Source: a gamma proteobacterium symbiont of Stewartia floridana (GTDB lineage: Bacteria; Pseudomonadota; Gammaproteobacteria; Chromatiales; Chromatiaceae). Taken from it: a stretch of DNA of 64,000 nt. The notes beneath the pieces were generated by a model, which searched no databases, had not been told where the DNA came from, and worked only from the letters and a program-made list of their open reading frames with translations. How positions within the stretch are numbered: the stretch's first letter is position 1; every line of letters starts with the position of its first letter. Shown in pieces: positions 26,626-36,351 of this stretch. The position numbers and the translations under genes are program-made. Location: NCBI GenBank assembly GCA_003676145.1, contig NAUB01000036.1, positions 1-64,000 of the forward strand. The letters are read 5' to 3'.

Positions 26626-27579
26626 ATGACGGGAAACGATGTTGAACAGGTAAAGGTCGGTTTGGCTCTGGGCAGTGGCGCGGCCCGTGGCTGGTCCCAT
26701 ATCGGTATCATCAAAGGATTGGCTGAGCTGGGTATTGAGCCTGAAATCGTCTGTGGCAGTTCGATTGGGGCCTTGGTGGGTGCAGCCTATGCCGCTGACA
26801 AGCTCGATCTGTTGGAAGCCTGGACCCGCTCTCTGACCTGGAAAGAGATTATTCGTTTTCTCGATCCCAGCCTGAATGGTGGTGGTTTCATCCAGGGGGA
26901 GAAACTGACTGAGTTTGTAACAGAGCACGTCGACGCAGTAGATTTTGAACAGCTGCCCCGCCAGCTCGGGATTGTGGCGACAGAGCTTGAAAGCGGTCGA
27001 GAGGTCTGGTTCCGCAATGGTTCGGTGATGGATGCAGTACGAGCATCCATCAGTCTGCCTGGATTGTTCACGCCGGTTTTCCTGGATGGACGTTGGCTGG
27101 TGGATGGGGGATTGGCCAACCCGGTTCCCGTCTCCCTGTGTCGGGCGATGGGGGCGGACATTGTGATTGCAGTCAATCTCAATGGGGACATTTTGGGCAA
27201 GCACCTAAAGCGTGATACAGACAAGCGCAAACAGGCGCCTGAGACAGTGGAGGAAGGAGATCTGCTGAATCGGATCAAGAGCCAACTGAAAAGTACCCTG
27301 GAGAGTAGCAAGCGGGATCTGGTCGGGCGGTTGTTCGGAACGGAGCGGGAAGCGCCTGGGCTCTATGATGTGGTGGCCAGTTCAATCAACATCATGCAGG
27401 ATCGAATTACCCGCAGCCGTATGGCTGGGGATCCGCCGGATGTGATTTTGGCGCCGCGCATGTCAAAGCTCGGATTAATGGAATTTGACGAAGCAGAAAT
27501 GGGTATTAACGAGGGGCTGCGTGAGGTAAAGCGCATGCGCCCGGCTCTGGAGCAACTGCTTCTCAACCCGGAGCCGTAA
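26626..27579 (+). CDS. Patatin-like phospholipase, RssA type
   Basis: 317-residue soluble serine lipase-like protein. Oxyanion loop GSGAARGWSH (about 16-25), nucleophile elbow GSSIG with Ser46, and catalytic DGG with Asp160 give the Ser-Asp dyad. The length and fold match the bacterial RssA/YchK group. The region after residue 195 is charged (KRDTDKRKQAPETVEEGD) and extends beyond the core. No signal peptide. Likely acts on membrane lipids from the cytoplasmic side; substrate unknown. Confidence 0.9.
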   Translation: MTGNDVEQVKVGLALGSGAARGWSHIGIIKGLAELGIEPEIVCGSSIGALVGAAYAADKLDLLEAWTRSLTWKEIIRFLDPSLNGGGFIQGEKLTEFVTEHVDAVDFEQLPRQLGIVATELESGREVWFRNGSVMDAVRASISLPGLFTPVFLDGRWLVDGGLANPVPVSLCRAMGADIVIAVNLNGDILGKHLKRDTDKRKQAPETVEEGDLLNRIKSQLKSTLESSKRDLVGRLFGTEREAPGLYDVVASSINIMQDRITRSRMAGDPPDVILAPRMSKLGLMEFDEAEMGINEGLREVKRMRPALEQLLLNPEP

Positions 27580-28118
27580 CGGTCTTGAAGGCTATTACCG
27601 CAACGGTATAGAGAAGAGGAGCAGGTTTCAGCTGAACCTGACCTGTGAAGTTTCCTGTTCAATAAAAAAACAATTGTTTAATTACGCCTCGTTTACGCTC
27701 GTGTCGCAGGCTTTGTTGAGCTGTTGTAGCGCTGGTTTATCTGAGATCACGCTTGCTACGGCATGGCTCGTCTACGTAATTCAAAGGTCGCTTCCAGCTT
27801 ACTCAATCCCGGCTTTCGTTTATCTATTTTTCTATCGGATGGTTTGTCAGTCTTCTGAATCTGCTCCTGTGTGGTCGTTCGATCAGTAGCTGAAAAGTAT
27901 GTATTTCTGCCATTCCAATATCAGTGCTGGTTATTTATCTGGCTGATAATAGAGGGATTATTGCTGTTTGGAGCATCTTGTGTGGGTGGCGGCAGTATCG
28001 GATGCAAGTCATTTGCTGGATCCTGGGCAAATAATATTTGAGCGAAATTGTAAAGTTTACAAATATTCGCCGATATATTTTTTTGACGTCTTTTGGATTT
28101 GGCAGAGGGATAGGATAT
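27580..28118. other. Intergenic region with a strong palindrome upstream of the binding-protein gene
   Basis: No persuasive gene; a 71-codon frame at 27674 has no family or ribosome site. An inverted repeat CAGGTTTCAGCTGAACCTG lies at 27622-27640, after the patatin gene. TTGTAAAGTTTACAA (28048-28062) is marked separately. Confidence 0.4.
28048..28062. promoter_or_regulatory. Palindrome upstream of the binding-protein/GGDEF-EAL operon
   Basis: TTGTAAAGTTTACAA is a perfect palindrome around one base, inside a wider inverted pair AATATTTG (28033-28040) and CAAATATT (28060-28067). It is about 57 bases before the start at 28119. It looks like an operator for a dimeric regulator; which one is unknown. 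Confidence 0.45.
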
Positions 28119-29093
28119 ATGTCGTCAGTACGTTTTAGATTAGAACTACAAACTCAAATAACATTAATTTTTATACTGTTTTTTCTACCGTTTGGCGCTT
28201 TCTCCAGCAGCAAGTGCCTCTATATCTCCTCCTATCACCAGGGGTATGCCTGGTCGGATGGGGTTGAACGCGGACTGAGAAAGAGCATTGGTGATCAGTG
28301 TGAACTGAAACAGATCGATATGGACACCAAGCGCCATAAAGATGAGGCGCATAAGCAACAGGCTGCCAAGGATGCCCGGGATCTGATTTTGTCCTGGAAG
28401 CCCGATGTGGTGATTACCGCCGATGATAATGCGGCGAAATATGTGATTAAGCCCTATTTCAAGGATCATCAGATTCCGTTTGTGTTTTGCGGCATCAACT
28501 GGAACGTGGATGCCTATGGATTTCCTTACAGCAATACCACGGGCATGGTGGAGGTTGCACCAATCGATGTGCTGTTCAACAAGGCCAGGAGCATCCGTAT
28601 CGGTGCGGAACGTGCGGTCTATCTGGGGGCTGATACGCTGACAGAGAAGAAGAATGCGGCGCGTTTCGAAGGTATGGCAGAGAATATCGGTCTGTTGTTG
28701 GATCGCCGCCTGGTCTCAACGACGGCCGAGTGGCTGGCTGCCTACGAAGAGGCACAGGAATACGATTTTGTGATCATCGGCAGCAATTCAGGAATCAACG
28801 ACTGGGATGAGACTGTTGTGGTTGATCGTCTGAAACGCACCACCCACAGTCTGAGCCTGACCACACATAACTGGATGATGCCCTACAGCGTGCTTGGATT
28901 CACCAAGATTCCTGAAGAGCATGGGGAGTGGGCAGCTAAGGCAGCGCTTGCCATTCTCGACGGTGTTGCTCCAACCGATATACCGATCGTATCGAATAGA
29001 AAATGGGAGATCTGGGTCAATCACTCGATTCTTATGGTGAGTGGTCTGCAGCTTCCCGATCCCCTGGTTAGAAAGGCCAAGAAAATACAGTAA
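28119..29093 (+). CDS. ABC-transporter substrate-binding-like periplasmic protein
   Basis: 324 residues from the ATG at 28119, with GAGGGATAGGA just upstream; the frame opens at 28038. Signal peptide about 8-33 (ITLIFILFFLPFGAFSSS). The mature protein begins KCLYISSYHQGYAWSDGVE and has KPDVVITADDNAAKYVIKPY, as in ABC_sub_bind (PF04392) sensors. No permease or ATPase is adjacent. Its stop overlaps the start of the GGDEF-EAL gene (TAATG), so it is best read as the periplasmic sensor part of that protein, not as a transporter subunit. Confidence 0.85.
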   Translation: MSSVRFRLELQTQITLIFILFFLPFGAFSSSKCLYISSYHQGYAWSDGVERGLRKSIGDQCELKQIDMDTKRHKDEAHKQQAAKDARDLILSWKPDVVITADDNAAKYVIKPYFKDHQIPFVFCGINWNVDAYGFPYSNTTGMVEVAPIDVLFNKARSIRIGAERAVYLGADTLTEKKNAARFEGMAENIGLLLDRRLVSTTAEWLAAYEEAQEYDFVIIGSNSGINDWDETVVVDRLKRTTHSLSLTTHNWMMPYSVLGFTKIPEEHGEWAAKAALAILDGVAPTDIPIVSNRKWEIWVNHSILMVSGLQLPDPLVRKAKKIQ

Positions 29094-31897
29094 TGGTGGA
29101 ATTCACGATCAGGGAAAAAGTCCTCGTAGGTCAGCGCAGGCTGGTCGTATGGGTATTGGTGGCTGTTTGTTCCCTGTTGTCGATTACCTATTCCGTTACC
29201 CGGGAGATTTCTGCGGTCAAACGGGAGTTTGCCAATCAGGCCTGGCAGGTTGAGCGTGCGGTGATCCATCGGGTGGCCAATCTGGAGACTGTGCTGACGG
29301 CCTTGGTCGGTCAGCACCATGCCAGCGATATGTTGAGCAGTGCGGAGCAGACCCTGTTCGCTCAGGATCTTTTGATTGCCTATCCGTTCATTCACTCGGT
29401 GATGCATGTCGAACGAGTCGCCACTCAGGATGTGGCTGCCTTTGAGCGTCGTATGAAAGTGGAGGGATTTGTCGGTTTTAAATTGAAACAGAATGCGCTT
29501 TCCGATCAGAGTGACGACACTCATAATCTGGGCTTCCATCTGCCGATCAGTTTTATCGAGCCAATGGAGCCTAGAACCGCGAGCCTTCTCGGCTATGATC
29601 TGGCCAATGAATCGTCTTTTACCCAGTTGATAGAACAGGCGATTCGCAATGGTGGTACCACTGCCCTTGAGACACTGCAGAATCGCTATACCAAAAAACC
29701 ACTCTACCTGATCCTGAAGCCGGTCTATCTGGGGCGTTACCCACCGGAAGTGGCCAGCGAGCGTTATGAGATGTTGAGCGGTTTCGCTGTTCTGAGAATC
29801 GATTTTGAGCAGTTCTTCTCCAGTCTGGAGCTGCCTGGCAAGGATTTAAACTTAAAACTCTTTCGTGCTACACCAGGTCCTGACGATTCCATGAATAAGT
29901 TGCTGGCAGAGTTCGGCGCTGAAAATGGGGAGCTGGGATTGAGTCAACACCTGGTCAATTTTACCCAGCCGCTGGAAGTGCACGGTTTGCAGTTTACTCT
30001 TTCCGTCAGCCGGGTTATCAGTCTGAATGCCATTCAAGGCTCGAGAGTATTCATTGAGTGGCTGATTACCATGTTGGTGTTGGGCTTGATCATTGCAGTC
30101 TATCGCAACCGACGCTATGCGCAACTGCAGGAAGAGGCAGCGGAAGAGGTGCTGGCTATCGAGGGCGCCCGATTCACCAACGTCATCGATACCGCTTTTG
30201 ATGCGGTAATTACAGCGGACGGCAGTGGTCGTATCGTCAGTTGGAATCAGCAGGCAAGGGAGGTTTTCGGTTACGATGAGCGCTTTGTCCTGGGGTTAAG
30301 GCTTTTTCAACTGATCCTGCCACCCGAAGCCTTCGTGAAGATTGAGCATGAACTGAAACCGATTTTTGATAATCGGGGCAATCGCCCAAGCCGGCTCAGG
30401 CTTGAGACCGTAGGTCAGAGAAAAAATGGTCAGGAGTTTCCTTTGGAACTGGCGATATCAAGCTCTACCGTCGGTAGTCAGCCGATGCTCAGCATATTCG
30501 CCCGGGACATTACAGAACGCAAACGCTGGGATGAGAAGATACGTTATCTGGCCTATTGTGATTCGCTGACCGATCTGCCCAACCGACAAGCCTTCAAGGA
30601 GCAGGTATGCAAGGCAATCAATACCGCAAAGCGTCATGGCAGGATCGGAGCGGTACTCTATCTTGATCTGGATGAGTTCAAGCGGATCAATGACACGCTG
30701 GGTCATGATATCGGCGATATGCTGTTGCAGAATATCACCAAGCGTCTGGTTGAGCAGGTACGGGTATCCGATACGATCAGTTTCTCTCCTGGACAGTTCG
30801 CGGGTAAGAATATCGCACGGCTGGGTGGCGATGAGTTTACCGTGCTGCTGGATGAGATCGAGGAGCCTGAAGATGCTGCGATTGTCGCCAAACGTGTTCA
30901 GACTGTGATAGCCAGTTCCTACAATCTTAACGGCCATGATGTCTATGTCACCCCGAGCATTGGAATCGCGATCTTTCCACGGGATGGGCGTGATGTGGAG
31001 GAGTTGCTGAAAAATGCCGATACCGCCATGTATCACGCCAAGGCAGTAGGCAAAAACAACTTCCAGTTTTATACCGAGCAGATGAACGCACTTGCGGCTA
31101 CCCGATTAAAACTCGAGGGTAAGTTGCGTAAGGCGTTGGTTTCGAAAGAGATGGAGCTCTACTATCAGCCACAGATCGATATGCGCACAGGTCAGTTGGT
31201 CTCTGCTGAAGCGCTATTGCGCTGGCATCAGCCTGAATTGGGTATGATTCCACCGGATGAGTTCATTCCCATCGCAGAAGAGACCGGTATGATCATTGAG
31301 CTTGGTGAATGGGTTCTGAACGAGGCTTGTCGTCAGAACAAAGCCTGGCAGGATGCAGGACACCAAAGTATTCGGGTGGCAATCAATCTGAGTAGTATGC
31401 AGTTCATCCAGCGGGACCTCAGTCACAAGGTCGATAATTCATTGCGCAGCAGCGGTCTGGATCCGAAGTATCTTGAGTTCGAGATCACGGAAAGTATCCT
31501 GATGCGGAATGTGAACGAAACCATCGCCACCTTGAACGAGTTCAAGATGATGGGTATCAATATCTCAGTGGACGATTTTGGCACCGGTTACTCATCCTTA
31601 AGCTACTTGAAGCGATTTCCACTCAACTCTCTGAAAATCGATCGTTCGTTTATCCGCGATATTCCGGAGAATGCGGATGATGTGACGATTACCTCTGCAA
31701 TCATCGCCATGGCGCATCAGCTCAATCTTGGGGTGGTCGCTGAAGGTGTTGAATCACAAAGGCAGCTCGATTTTCTGCATCAGCAGGGATGTGAGATGGC
31801 TCAGGGCTATTTCTTCAGTAAACCTCTACCAGCGGAAGAGTTCGAAGCCATGTTGGTTGGTAATGACAATAAGGTGAGAATGCTTCAGCAGCGCTAA
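29093..31897 (+). CDS. Membrane GGDEF-EAL protein with CHASE-like and PAS input
   Basis: 934 residues. TM1 about 18-38, periplasmic CHASE-like domain about 40-315, TM2 about 319-338, PAS about 355-470, GGDEF domain about 480-650 with IARLGGDEF near 575, and EAL domain about 690-930 with AEALLRW, DDFGTGYSSLSYL and LKIDRSFI. Between RVSD (where the RxxD site is expected) and GGDEF there is an extra stretch of about 13 residues (TISFSPGQFAGKN), which would move the inhibitory site. Both catalytic motifs are intact. It is translationally coupled to the binding-protein gene, which probably modulates it. Confidence 0.92.
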   Translation: MVEFTIREKVLVGQRRLVVWVLVAVCSLLSITYSVTREISAVKREFANQAWQVERAVIHRVANLETVLTALVGQHHASDMLSSAEQTLFAQDLLIAYPFIHSVMHVERVATQDVAAFERRMKVEGFVGFKLKQNALSDQSDDTHNLGFHLPISFIEPMEPRTASLLGYDLANESSFTQLIEQAIRNGGTTALETLQNRYTKKPLYLILKPVYLGRYPPEVASERYEMLSGFAVLRIDFEQFFSSLELPGKDLNLKLFRATPGPDDSMNKLLAEFGAENGELGLSQHLVNFTQPLEVHGLQFTLSVSRVISLNAIQGSRVFIEWLITMLVLGLIIAVYRNRRYAQLQEEAAEEVLAIEGARFTNVIDTAFDAVITADGSGRIVSWNQQAREVFGYDERFVLGLRLFQLILPPEAFVKIEHELKPIFDNRGNRPSRLRLETVGQRKNGQEFPLELAISSSTVGSQPMLSIFARDITERKRWDEKIRYLAYCDSLTDLPNRQAFKEQVCKAINTAKRHGRIGAVLYLDLDEFKRINDTLGHDIGDMLLQNITKRLVEQVRVSDTISFSPGQFAGKNIARLGGDEFTVLLDEIEEPEDAAIVAKRVQTVIASSYNLNGHDVYVTPSIGIAIFPRDGRDVEELLKNADTAMYHAKAVGKNNFQFYTEQMNALAATRLKLEGKLRKALVSKEMELYYQPQIDMRTGQLVSAEALLRWHQPELGMIPPDEFIPIAEETGMIIELGEWVLNEACRQNKAWQDAGHQSIRVAINLSSMQFIQRDLSHKVDNSLRSSGLDPKYLEFEITESILMRNVNETIATLNEFKMMGINISVDDFGTGYSSLSYLKRFPLNSLKIDRSFIRDIPENADDVTITSAIIAMAHQLNLGVVAEGVESQRQLDFLHQQGCEMAQGYFFSKPLPAEEFEAMLVGNDNKVRMLQQR

Positions 31898-31939
31898 CCG
31901 GCTCTGGCTGAATAATTACGCGCAAGTAAAGCCGAGCAA

Positions 31940-34900
31940 CTAGTTGTCGGTCGGATGGTGGATATGGATGTCCCGTTGTGGAAACGGAATGCTGATCTCC
32001 GCCTGATTGAACTTCTGATTGATCGATTCGTGCAACGCAGTGATGGTGGCCAATCGGTTGTCCATCGAACCAAGATAGACCCGCAGCAGTAGATTGAGTG
32101 CGCTGTCGCCAAAGGCTTCGAATGTGGCTACCGGTTTAGGTTCGGTGAGCACGTTTTCGTTCTCCTCAGCCGCTTCGATCATCAGATTCATGGCCTGCTT
32201 CACGTCACTGCCGTAAGCGATGCCGACGGTGATTATGATTCGGTTGACCTTGTCACTCAGGGTCCAGTTGATCACCCGTCCGGTGATGAACTCTTTATTT
32301 GGAATCAACATCTCCTGTTTGTCATAGTTGGTTATGGTGGTGGCCCGGATGCGGATCCTTGAGACCACCCCGGTGGTATCATCCAGGGTGACAACGTCAC
32401 CTACCCGGATCGGTCTTTCAAACAGCAATATGATGCCGCTGATAAAGTTGGCGACGATCTCCTGCAGACCAAATCCCAATCCAACACCCAGTGCAGCAAC
32501 CAGCCACTGAATACTCGACCACTGAAAGCCGATGGTGCTGAAGGCGGTGATGATGCCGATACCTGCAATCAGATACTGCAACAGAGTTGTCAGGGCATAA
32601 CGGGCGCCGGTCTCCAAAGGCAGTCGCTGCAAGAGGGTGATTTCGAGTATGCCGGGCAGGTTCTTTGCTGCCAGGATAGTGAAAACAAGAATAATGATAC
32701 CGATGAAGATGTCGTTGAGAGTCAGCGATCCCTCTGTGACAATGCCGTCGACAACCTGGGTGGCGGTAAACGGCAGCTGGATGGTGGTGAGGAAATCCAG
32801 GGCAGGTAGAAAGTCGGACCAGATCAGCCAGGTCCCCACCACGGAGCCGAACAGATAGCCGAAGCGAACCAGTCGTTTGGCCTGTTCGCTCAAAGTATCA
32901 AAGTTGATTTCCGGAATCTCAGCGGTGATTACGGTGCTCTCATCTTCAAGTTGATGTTGTTCCTGCTCCCGTTGTTGACGTAACTCTTCACGTCGGTGTA
33001 GAGCGCTCTCATAGCGCAGTCTTCGCTCTGCGATAAACAGATAGCGCAGTAACAGCTCTTTCAGAATAAACAGGCCGACAAAGAACCAGAAGGTGAGTTC
33101 AACCAGCTTCAGCAGGCGCACGGAAAGGTTCAGATAGCCAATGCTGCCGGCAATGGCAATCCCCAGGCCGATCAGTAACAGCACGGGGAACCAGAGGAAC
33201 TGAAGTTGTACCAGGATGGCGTTGGGGCTGATTCTTTGCCAGGTCTGAAACAACAAGCCTTCCTTGTTTAGCAGACGATGGACAAAAACCAGTGTGGTTA
33301 CCATCATGACAATGATCGCCAGTCGTCCGATATATTGTGTGTCGACAGAGAGGTAGTCACCCTCACTCAGAGTAACGATGAAGCGTAGTGGTATGGCGAC
33401 CGGTATCAGCCAACGTAACTCTTTAGCCAAGGCGGTACAGATCTGGCGGTTCCAGCGCAGATGGCGTGTTCCGATACCGTCAGGAAGACACAGCTGATAG
33501 AGCAGCAGTGCCGCAGTCAAAGTGATCCCCACATTGACCAGTGAGGTGGCAAGCACCAGACTGAACGGGGAGGCGGTGGGCAGGGTTTTGAGCAGGATTC
33601 CCAGGCTGATCATAATGCCTGGCAGGATACCGATCTTGGCGAGCGTGAGCAGCAGGGCCCAGAGGGTCAGACGGATCGAATCAGTACGTATTTTACGGGT
33701 CGATTTGGCAAGCAGGGGTAGTTGCAGTGTGACATTGCGCTGCTTCCAGATGATCAGCATCAGCAGGGCCAGCAGGGACATCGAAAGCCCGGGGCGCTGT
33801 TTCGCTGCCTGGGTGATTTCGCTGCCGGCTTGAAGCCACTCCTGAGGGGACATCAATCTTGCCAAGCCGGTTTTGAGTTGATTGAAATCGAGAAAATCGA
33901 ACAGATCACCACTTGAGATCCAGATCAGTTGATCATCGATATAGTCGACATAACTCTCGGAGACCTCGAGCAACTGCCGCTCAGCCTGGTCGAGTGAGGT
34001 CAGCTGGGTAATGTAGCGGCCATAGATTTTCTGCAGTTCGTTGAGTGCTTCCCGGCGTGCACCTAACAGGCTGAAGACCTGTTTGCGCAGTTTATCCGCG
34101 TTCTCTTCCAGCACTCCTTGGGTCAATGGTTGGGTAACCTGTTCGACATGCTCTGTGAGGTTGCCTTGAGCCAGCAGTTGTTCTTCGATGGCGATCTGGC
34201 GATCGGTGGCAATATTGATCTCCTGTTTGCGTTCAGCCGATGAGCGACTGTAGCTCTGCAGAGAGGGTAGGGCCTGACGTCGACGGGAGAGCATTTTTCC
34301 GATCGCCTGACTGGCGCCCACTACATCGACCCGCTGCTTACTGTGCTCGAAGTCGTCGCTGATCTGCTCCAGTTGGAGTTGGGTTGCCTGCAGTTTTTGT
34401 GAGACGCGTTTTTCCCAATAGACCAGCTCTTCCAGCTCGGCGCGGTTTTGTGCGTTTTTCTGGGCGATGTTTTTGATCGGCTCGGGCAGGCTTTTCAGCT
34501 GCTGTTTGATCTGTTCCGCCTGCTGTCTCGCCTGCTTGGCCTGTTCCTCCCTGATCGCGCTGGCCGCCTGGTTGAGCTTCTGCAGTGAGGACTGAAGTTT
34601 ACCGATCTGCGCCGTCGTCGCATCCCGCTTTGCCTGAGCCAGGTTGGTCAACAGATTCTGGTTGGCAAGACGCAGCTTGAGCAGCTCGATCTGCGTTTCG
34701 TGGAGCTGTTTGCGACTGTTCAACAACAGCTGTCTGGCTTGGTTCAGGTGTTTGTTTTCACCCTCATCATAGTTTCCGCTCTCCGCGTTGATCTTGTTCA
34801 GTATCTCGCTGTGTTCGGATATTTCGTTATTGATCTGCTGACTGCCGACCAGCAGATCGGAAAGCGTTGCGAGCTGCTCTTTATGTTGTTCTCTGGCCTG

Positions 34901-35302
34901 ATTCAGGGTCAGGGATTGCTGGCTTATCCGTTGCTCGATTTCAACCAGTTCGGACTGTTTGATAAAACTCAGCAGATTCTCATCCTCTGTATCATAAGGA
35001 CCGATGCTGTTGCGCAATTTTTTGATCTCTGCTGGTGCTTCCTCAATGGTCCGGCTGAGTTGTGAGATCTCCCCTTCAAGTTTGTTGGTCTGACGTAGCC
35101 ACTTTTCAGCCTGATCGATCAGTTCAACAACTCTTTGCTGGGTGGTTTTTTCCAGACTCTCATCCTGCAGAGCCTCACTCTTGATCAGTTCAAGCTGTTC
35201 AGTCGCCAATAGGCGTTCCGAGTCGATCTGCTCCTGCTCAGTCTGGGCAAAACAGCTGAGGCTGATTGTGATCAGTAGCAGGGTTGGGATGAGTCTGTTC
35301 AC
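31940..35302 (-). CDS. Mechanosensitive channel, MscK/MscM (KefA) type
   Basis: 1120 residues. Signal peptide 1-19, a long periplasmic coiled-coil region (about 20-480), about eleven membrane helices (from about 500), and a C-terminal MscS core (about 870-1110) with the pore helix region VAALGVGLGFGLQEIVANF and FERPIRVGDVV. The length and order match MscK/MscM, large osmotic-shock channels of the inner membrane. The last residues (HIHHPTDN) end the protein. It lies 15 bases after the cyclase-FHA gene on the same strand and is probably co-transcribed. Confidence 0.93.
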   Translation of the reverse strand: MNRLIPTLLLITISLSCFAQTEQEQIDSERLLATEQLELIKSEALQDESLEKTTQQRVVELIDQAEKWLRQTNKLEGEISQLSRTIEEAPAEIKKLRNSIGPYDTEDENLLSFIKQSELVEIEQRISQQSLTLNQAREQHKEQLATLSDLLVGSQQINNEISEHSEILNKINAESGNYDEGENKHLNQARQLLLNSRKQLHETQIELLKLRLANQNLLTNLAQAKRDATTAQIGKLQSSLQKLNQAASAIREEQAKQARQQAEQIKQQLKSLPEPIKNIAQKNAQNRAELEELVYWEKRVSQKLQATQLQLEQISDDFEHSKQRVDVVGASQAIGKMLSRRRQALPSLQSYSRSSAERKQEINIATDRQIAIEEQLLAQGNLTEHVEQVTQPLTQGVLEENADKLRKQVFSLLGARREALNELQKIYGRYITQLTSLDQAERQLLEVSESYVDYIDDQLIWISSGDLFDFLDFNQLKTGLARLMSPQEWLQAGSEITQAAKQRPGLSMSLLALLMLIIWKQRNVTLQLPLLAKSTRKIRTDSIRLTLWALLLTLAKIGILPGIMISLGILLKTLPTASPFSLVLATSLVNVGITLTAALLLYQLCLPDGIGTRHLRWNRQICTALAKELRWLIPVAIPLRFIVTLSEGDYLSVDTQYIGRLAIIVMMVTTLVFVHRLLNKEGLLFQTWQRISPNAILVQLQFLWFPVLLLIGLGIAIAGSIGYLNLSVRLLKLVELTFWFFVGLFILKELLLRYLFIAERRLRYESALHRREELRQQREQEQHQLEDESTVITAEIPEINFDTLSEQAKRLVRFGYLFGSVVGTWLIWSDFLPALDFLTTIQLPFTATQVVDGIVTEGSLTLNDIFIGIIILVFTILAAKNLPGILEITLLQRLPLETGARYALTTLLQYLIAGIGIITAFSTIGFQWSSIQWLVAALGVGLGFGLQEIVANFISGIILLFERPIRVGDVVTLDDTTGVVSRIRIRATTITNYDKQEMLIPNKEFITGRVINWTLSDKVNRIIITVGIAYGSDVKQAMNLMIEAAEENENVLTEPKPVATFEAFGDSALNLLLRVYLGSMDNRLATITALHESINQKFNQAEISIPFPQRDIHIHHPTDN

Positions 35303-35317
35303 AGTCGCTGCAAGGTG

Positions 35318-36217
35318 TTACTTGCTTTCCTGGAAGCGGTAGCTGATCAGATGCTTGTTCTGCTCGGAAACCGGTTCGCCCAGGCCAATCTTGCCATGGC
35401 CGAGCAGGGGGATGGTTTCCCGCCTCAGATAGAGCGATTGTTGGTTCTGGGTGGTCAGGTAGGTGCCATTGGTGCTGATGTCCTTGAGTACATATTTGCC
35501 CCGGTAGTACTCCAGAACAGCATGCGATCTGGAGGCGGAGCTGGCGTTCACCACCAACTCATTCTTCGGGTCCCTGCCGATGCCAACACTCCCTTGGGTG
35601 GGTGGCATTTTGTAGGTTTTGTTGTTGTACTCAAGAATCAGCGTTTTGGTTGTCAGGCTCTGAGTGATTGGCGCAGTATGGATGAAAGTGACATCCTCTT
35701 TCTGCCACAGCAGATCATAGATGATCATGCGTTCAACCTTGCCTTTGACTTTGACCTTGTCGAACTGTCGGGCCATCAGACGCAACTCATCGGGCAGCGC
35801 CTCTACAACCTGTTCTGTGGTGATGATCTGTTTGGCCTGGGCAATGGCGGCCATTCTGGCGGCCACATTGACCGAATCCCCATACATCCGTCCCTCTTCG
35901 AAGATGGCCGGGCCATAATGGAGGCCGATGCGTGCGGCCATCGGCATACCGGACTGCTCGGCATAGAGCTCCACCCGCTCATGAATGCGGCAGGCGGCAA
36001 TGACGGCGCTGGCAGGGTCGTCGTATCGGCTCATTACCTCATCACCGATAATCTCCACCACATGGCCGCCGCATGCGATGACGACCTGGGCAATCGCCTC
36101 TTCCAGTTCGGTGATCAGCTTCTTGGCAAGGGTATCGCCAAGACTTTCATACATGCGGGTGCTTTCGACAATATCTGCGAATACGATGGCGTATGGTTGG
36201 GTATTGCTGGTCGACAT
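35318..36217 (-). CDS. Class III nucleotide cyclase fused to an FHA domain
   Basis: 299 residues from the ATG at 36215-36217; a longer frame opens at 36274. Cyclase domain (about 8-175) with the metal aspartates in FADIVEST and EIIGDEVM and GLHYGPAIF and GDSVNVAARM. FHA domain (about 220-290) with GIGRDP, SRSHA and DISTNGTYL, which binds phosphothreonine. Soluble. cAMP synthesis may thus be targeted by a phosphorylated partner. No Ser/Thr kinase gene is in the window. The mechanosensitive-channel gene follows 15 bases downstream. Confidence 0.88.
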   Translation of the reverse strand: MSTSNTQPYAIVFADIVESTRMYESLGDTLAKKLITELEEAIAQVVIACGGHVVEIIGDEVMSRYDDPASAVIAACRIHERVELYAEQSGMPMAARIGLHYGPAIFEEGRMYGDSVNVAARMAAIAQAKQIITTEQVVEALPDELRLMARQFDKVKVKGKVERMIIYDLLWQKEDVTFIHTAPITQSLTTKTLILEYNNKTYKMPPTQGSVGIGRDPKNELVVNASSASRSHAVLEYYRGKYVLKDISTNGTYLTTQNQQSLYLRRETIPLLGHGKIGLGEPVSEQNKHLISYRFQESK

Positions 36218-36351
36218 GTGCAGATGTTGTTTCCCTATCGGAACTTGGTCACAGATGCTGAACCCTGATGACAAACCGGTGCTGCGGAGTCTGTTTGGTG
36301 GTCTGCATCAACAGGAAAAGAGTCAGCGGACCTGATCGAAGGATATGAAGA

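Noticed and set aside
26122-27204. 360-codon minus-strand frame
   Set aside because: It lies antisense to the HAD and patatin genes, both with intact motifs.
27674-27889. 71-codon plus-strand frame after the patatin gene
   Set aside because: No ribosome site, no family, and unusual composition; probably non-coding.
35315-36268. 317-codon plus-strand frame
   Set aside because: It is the antisense shadow of the cyclase-FHA gene, which has clear motifs.
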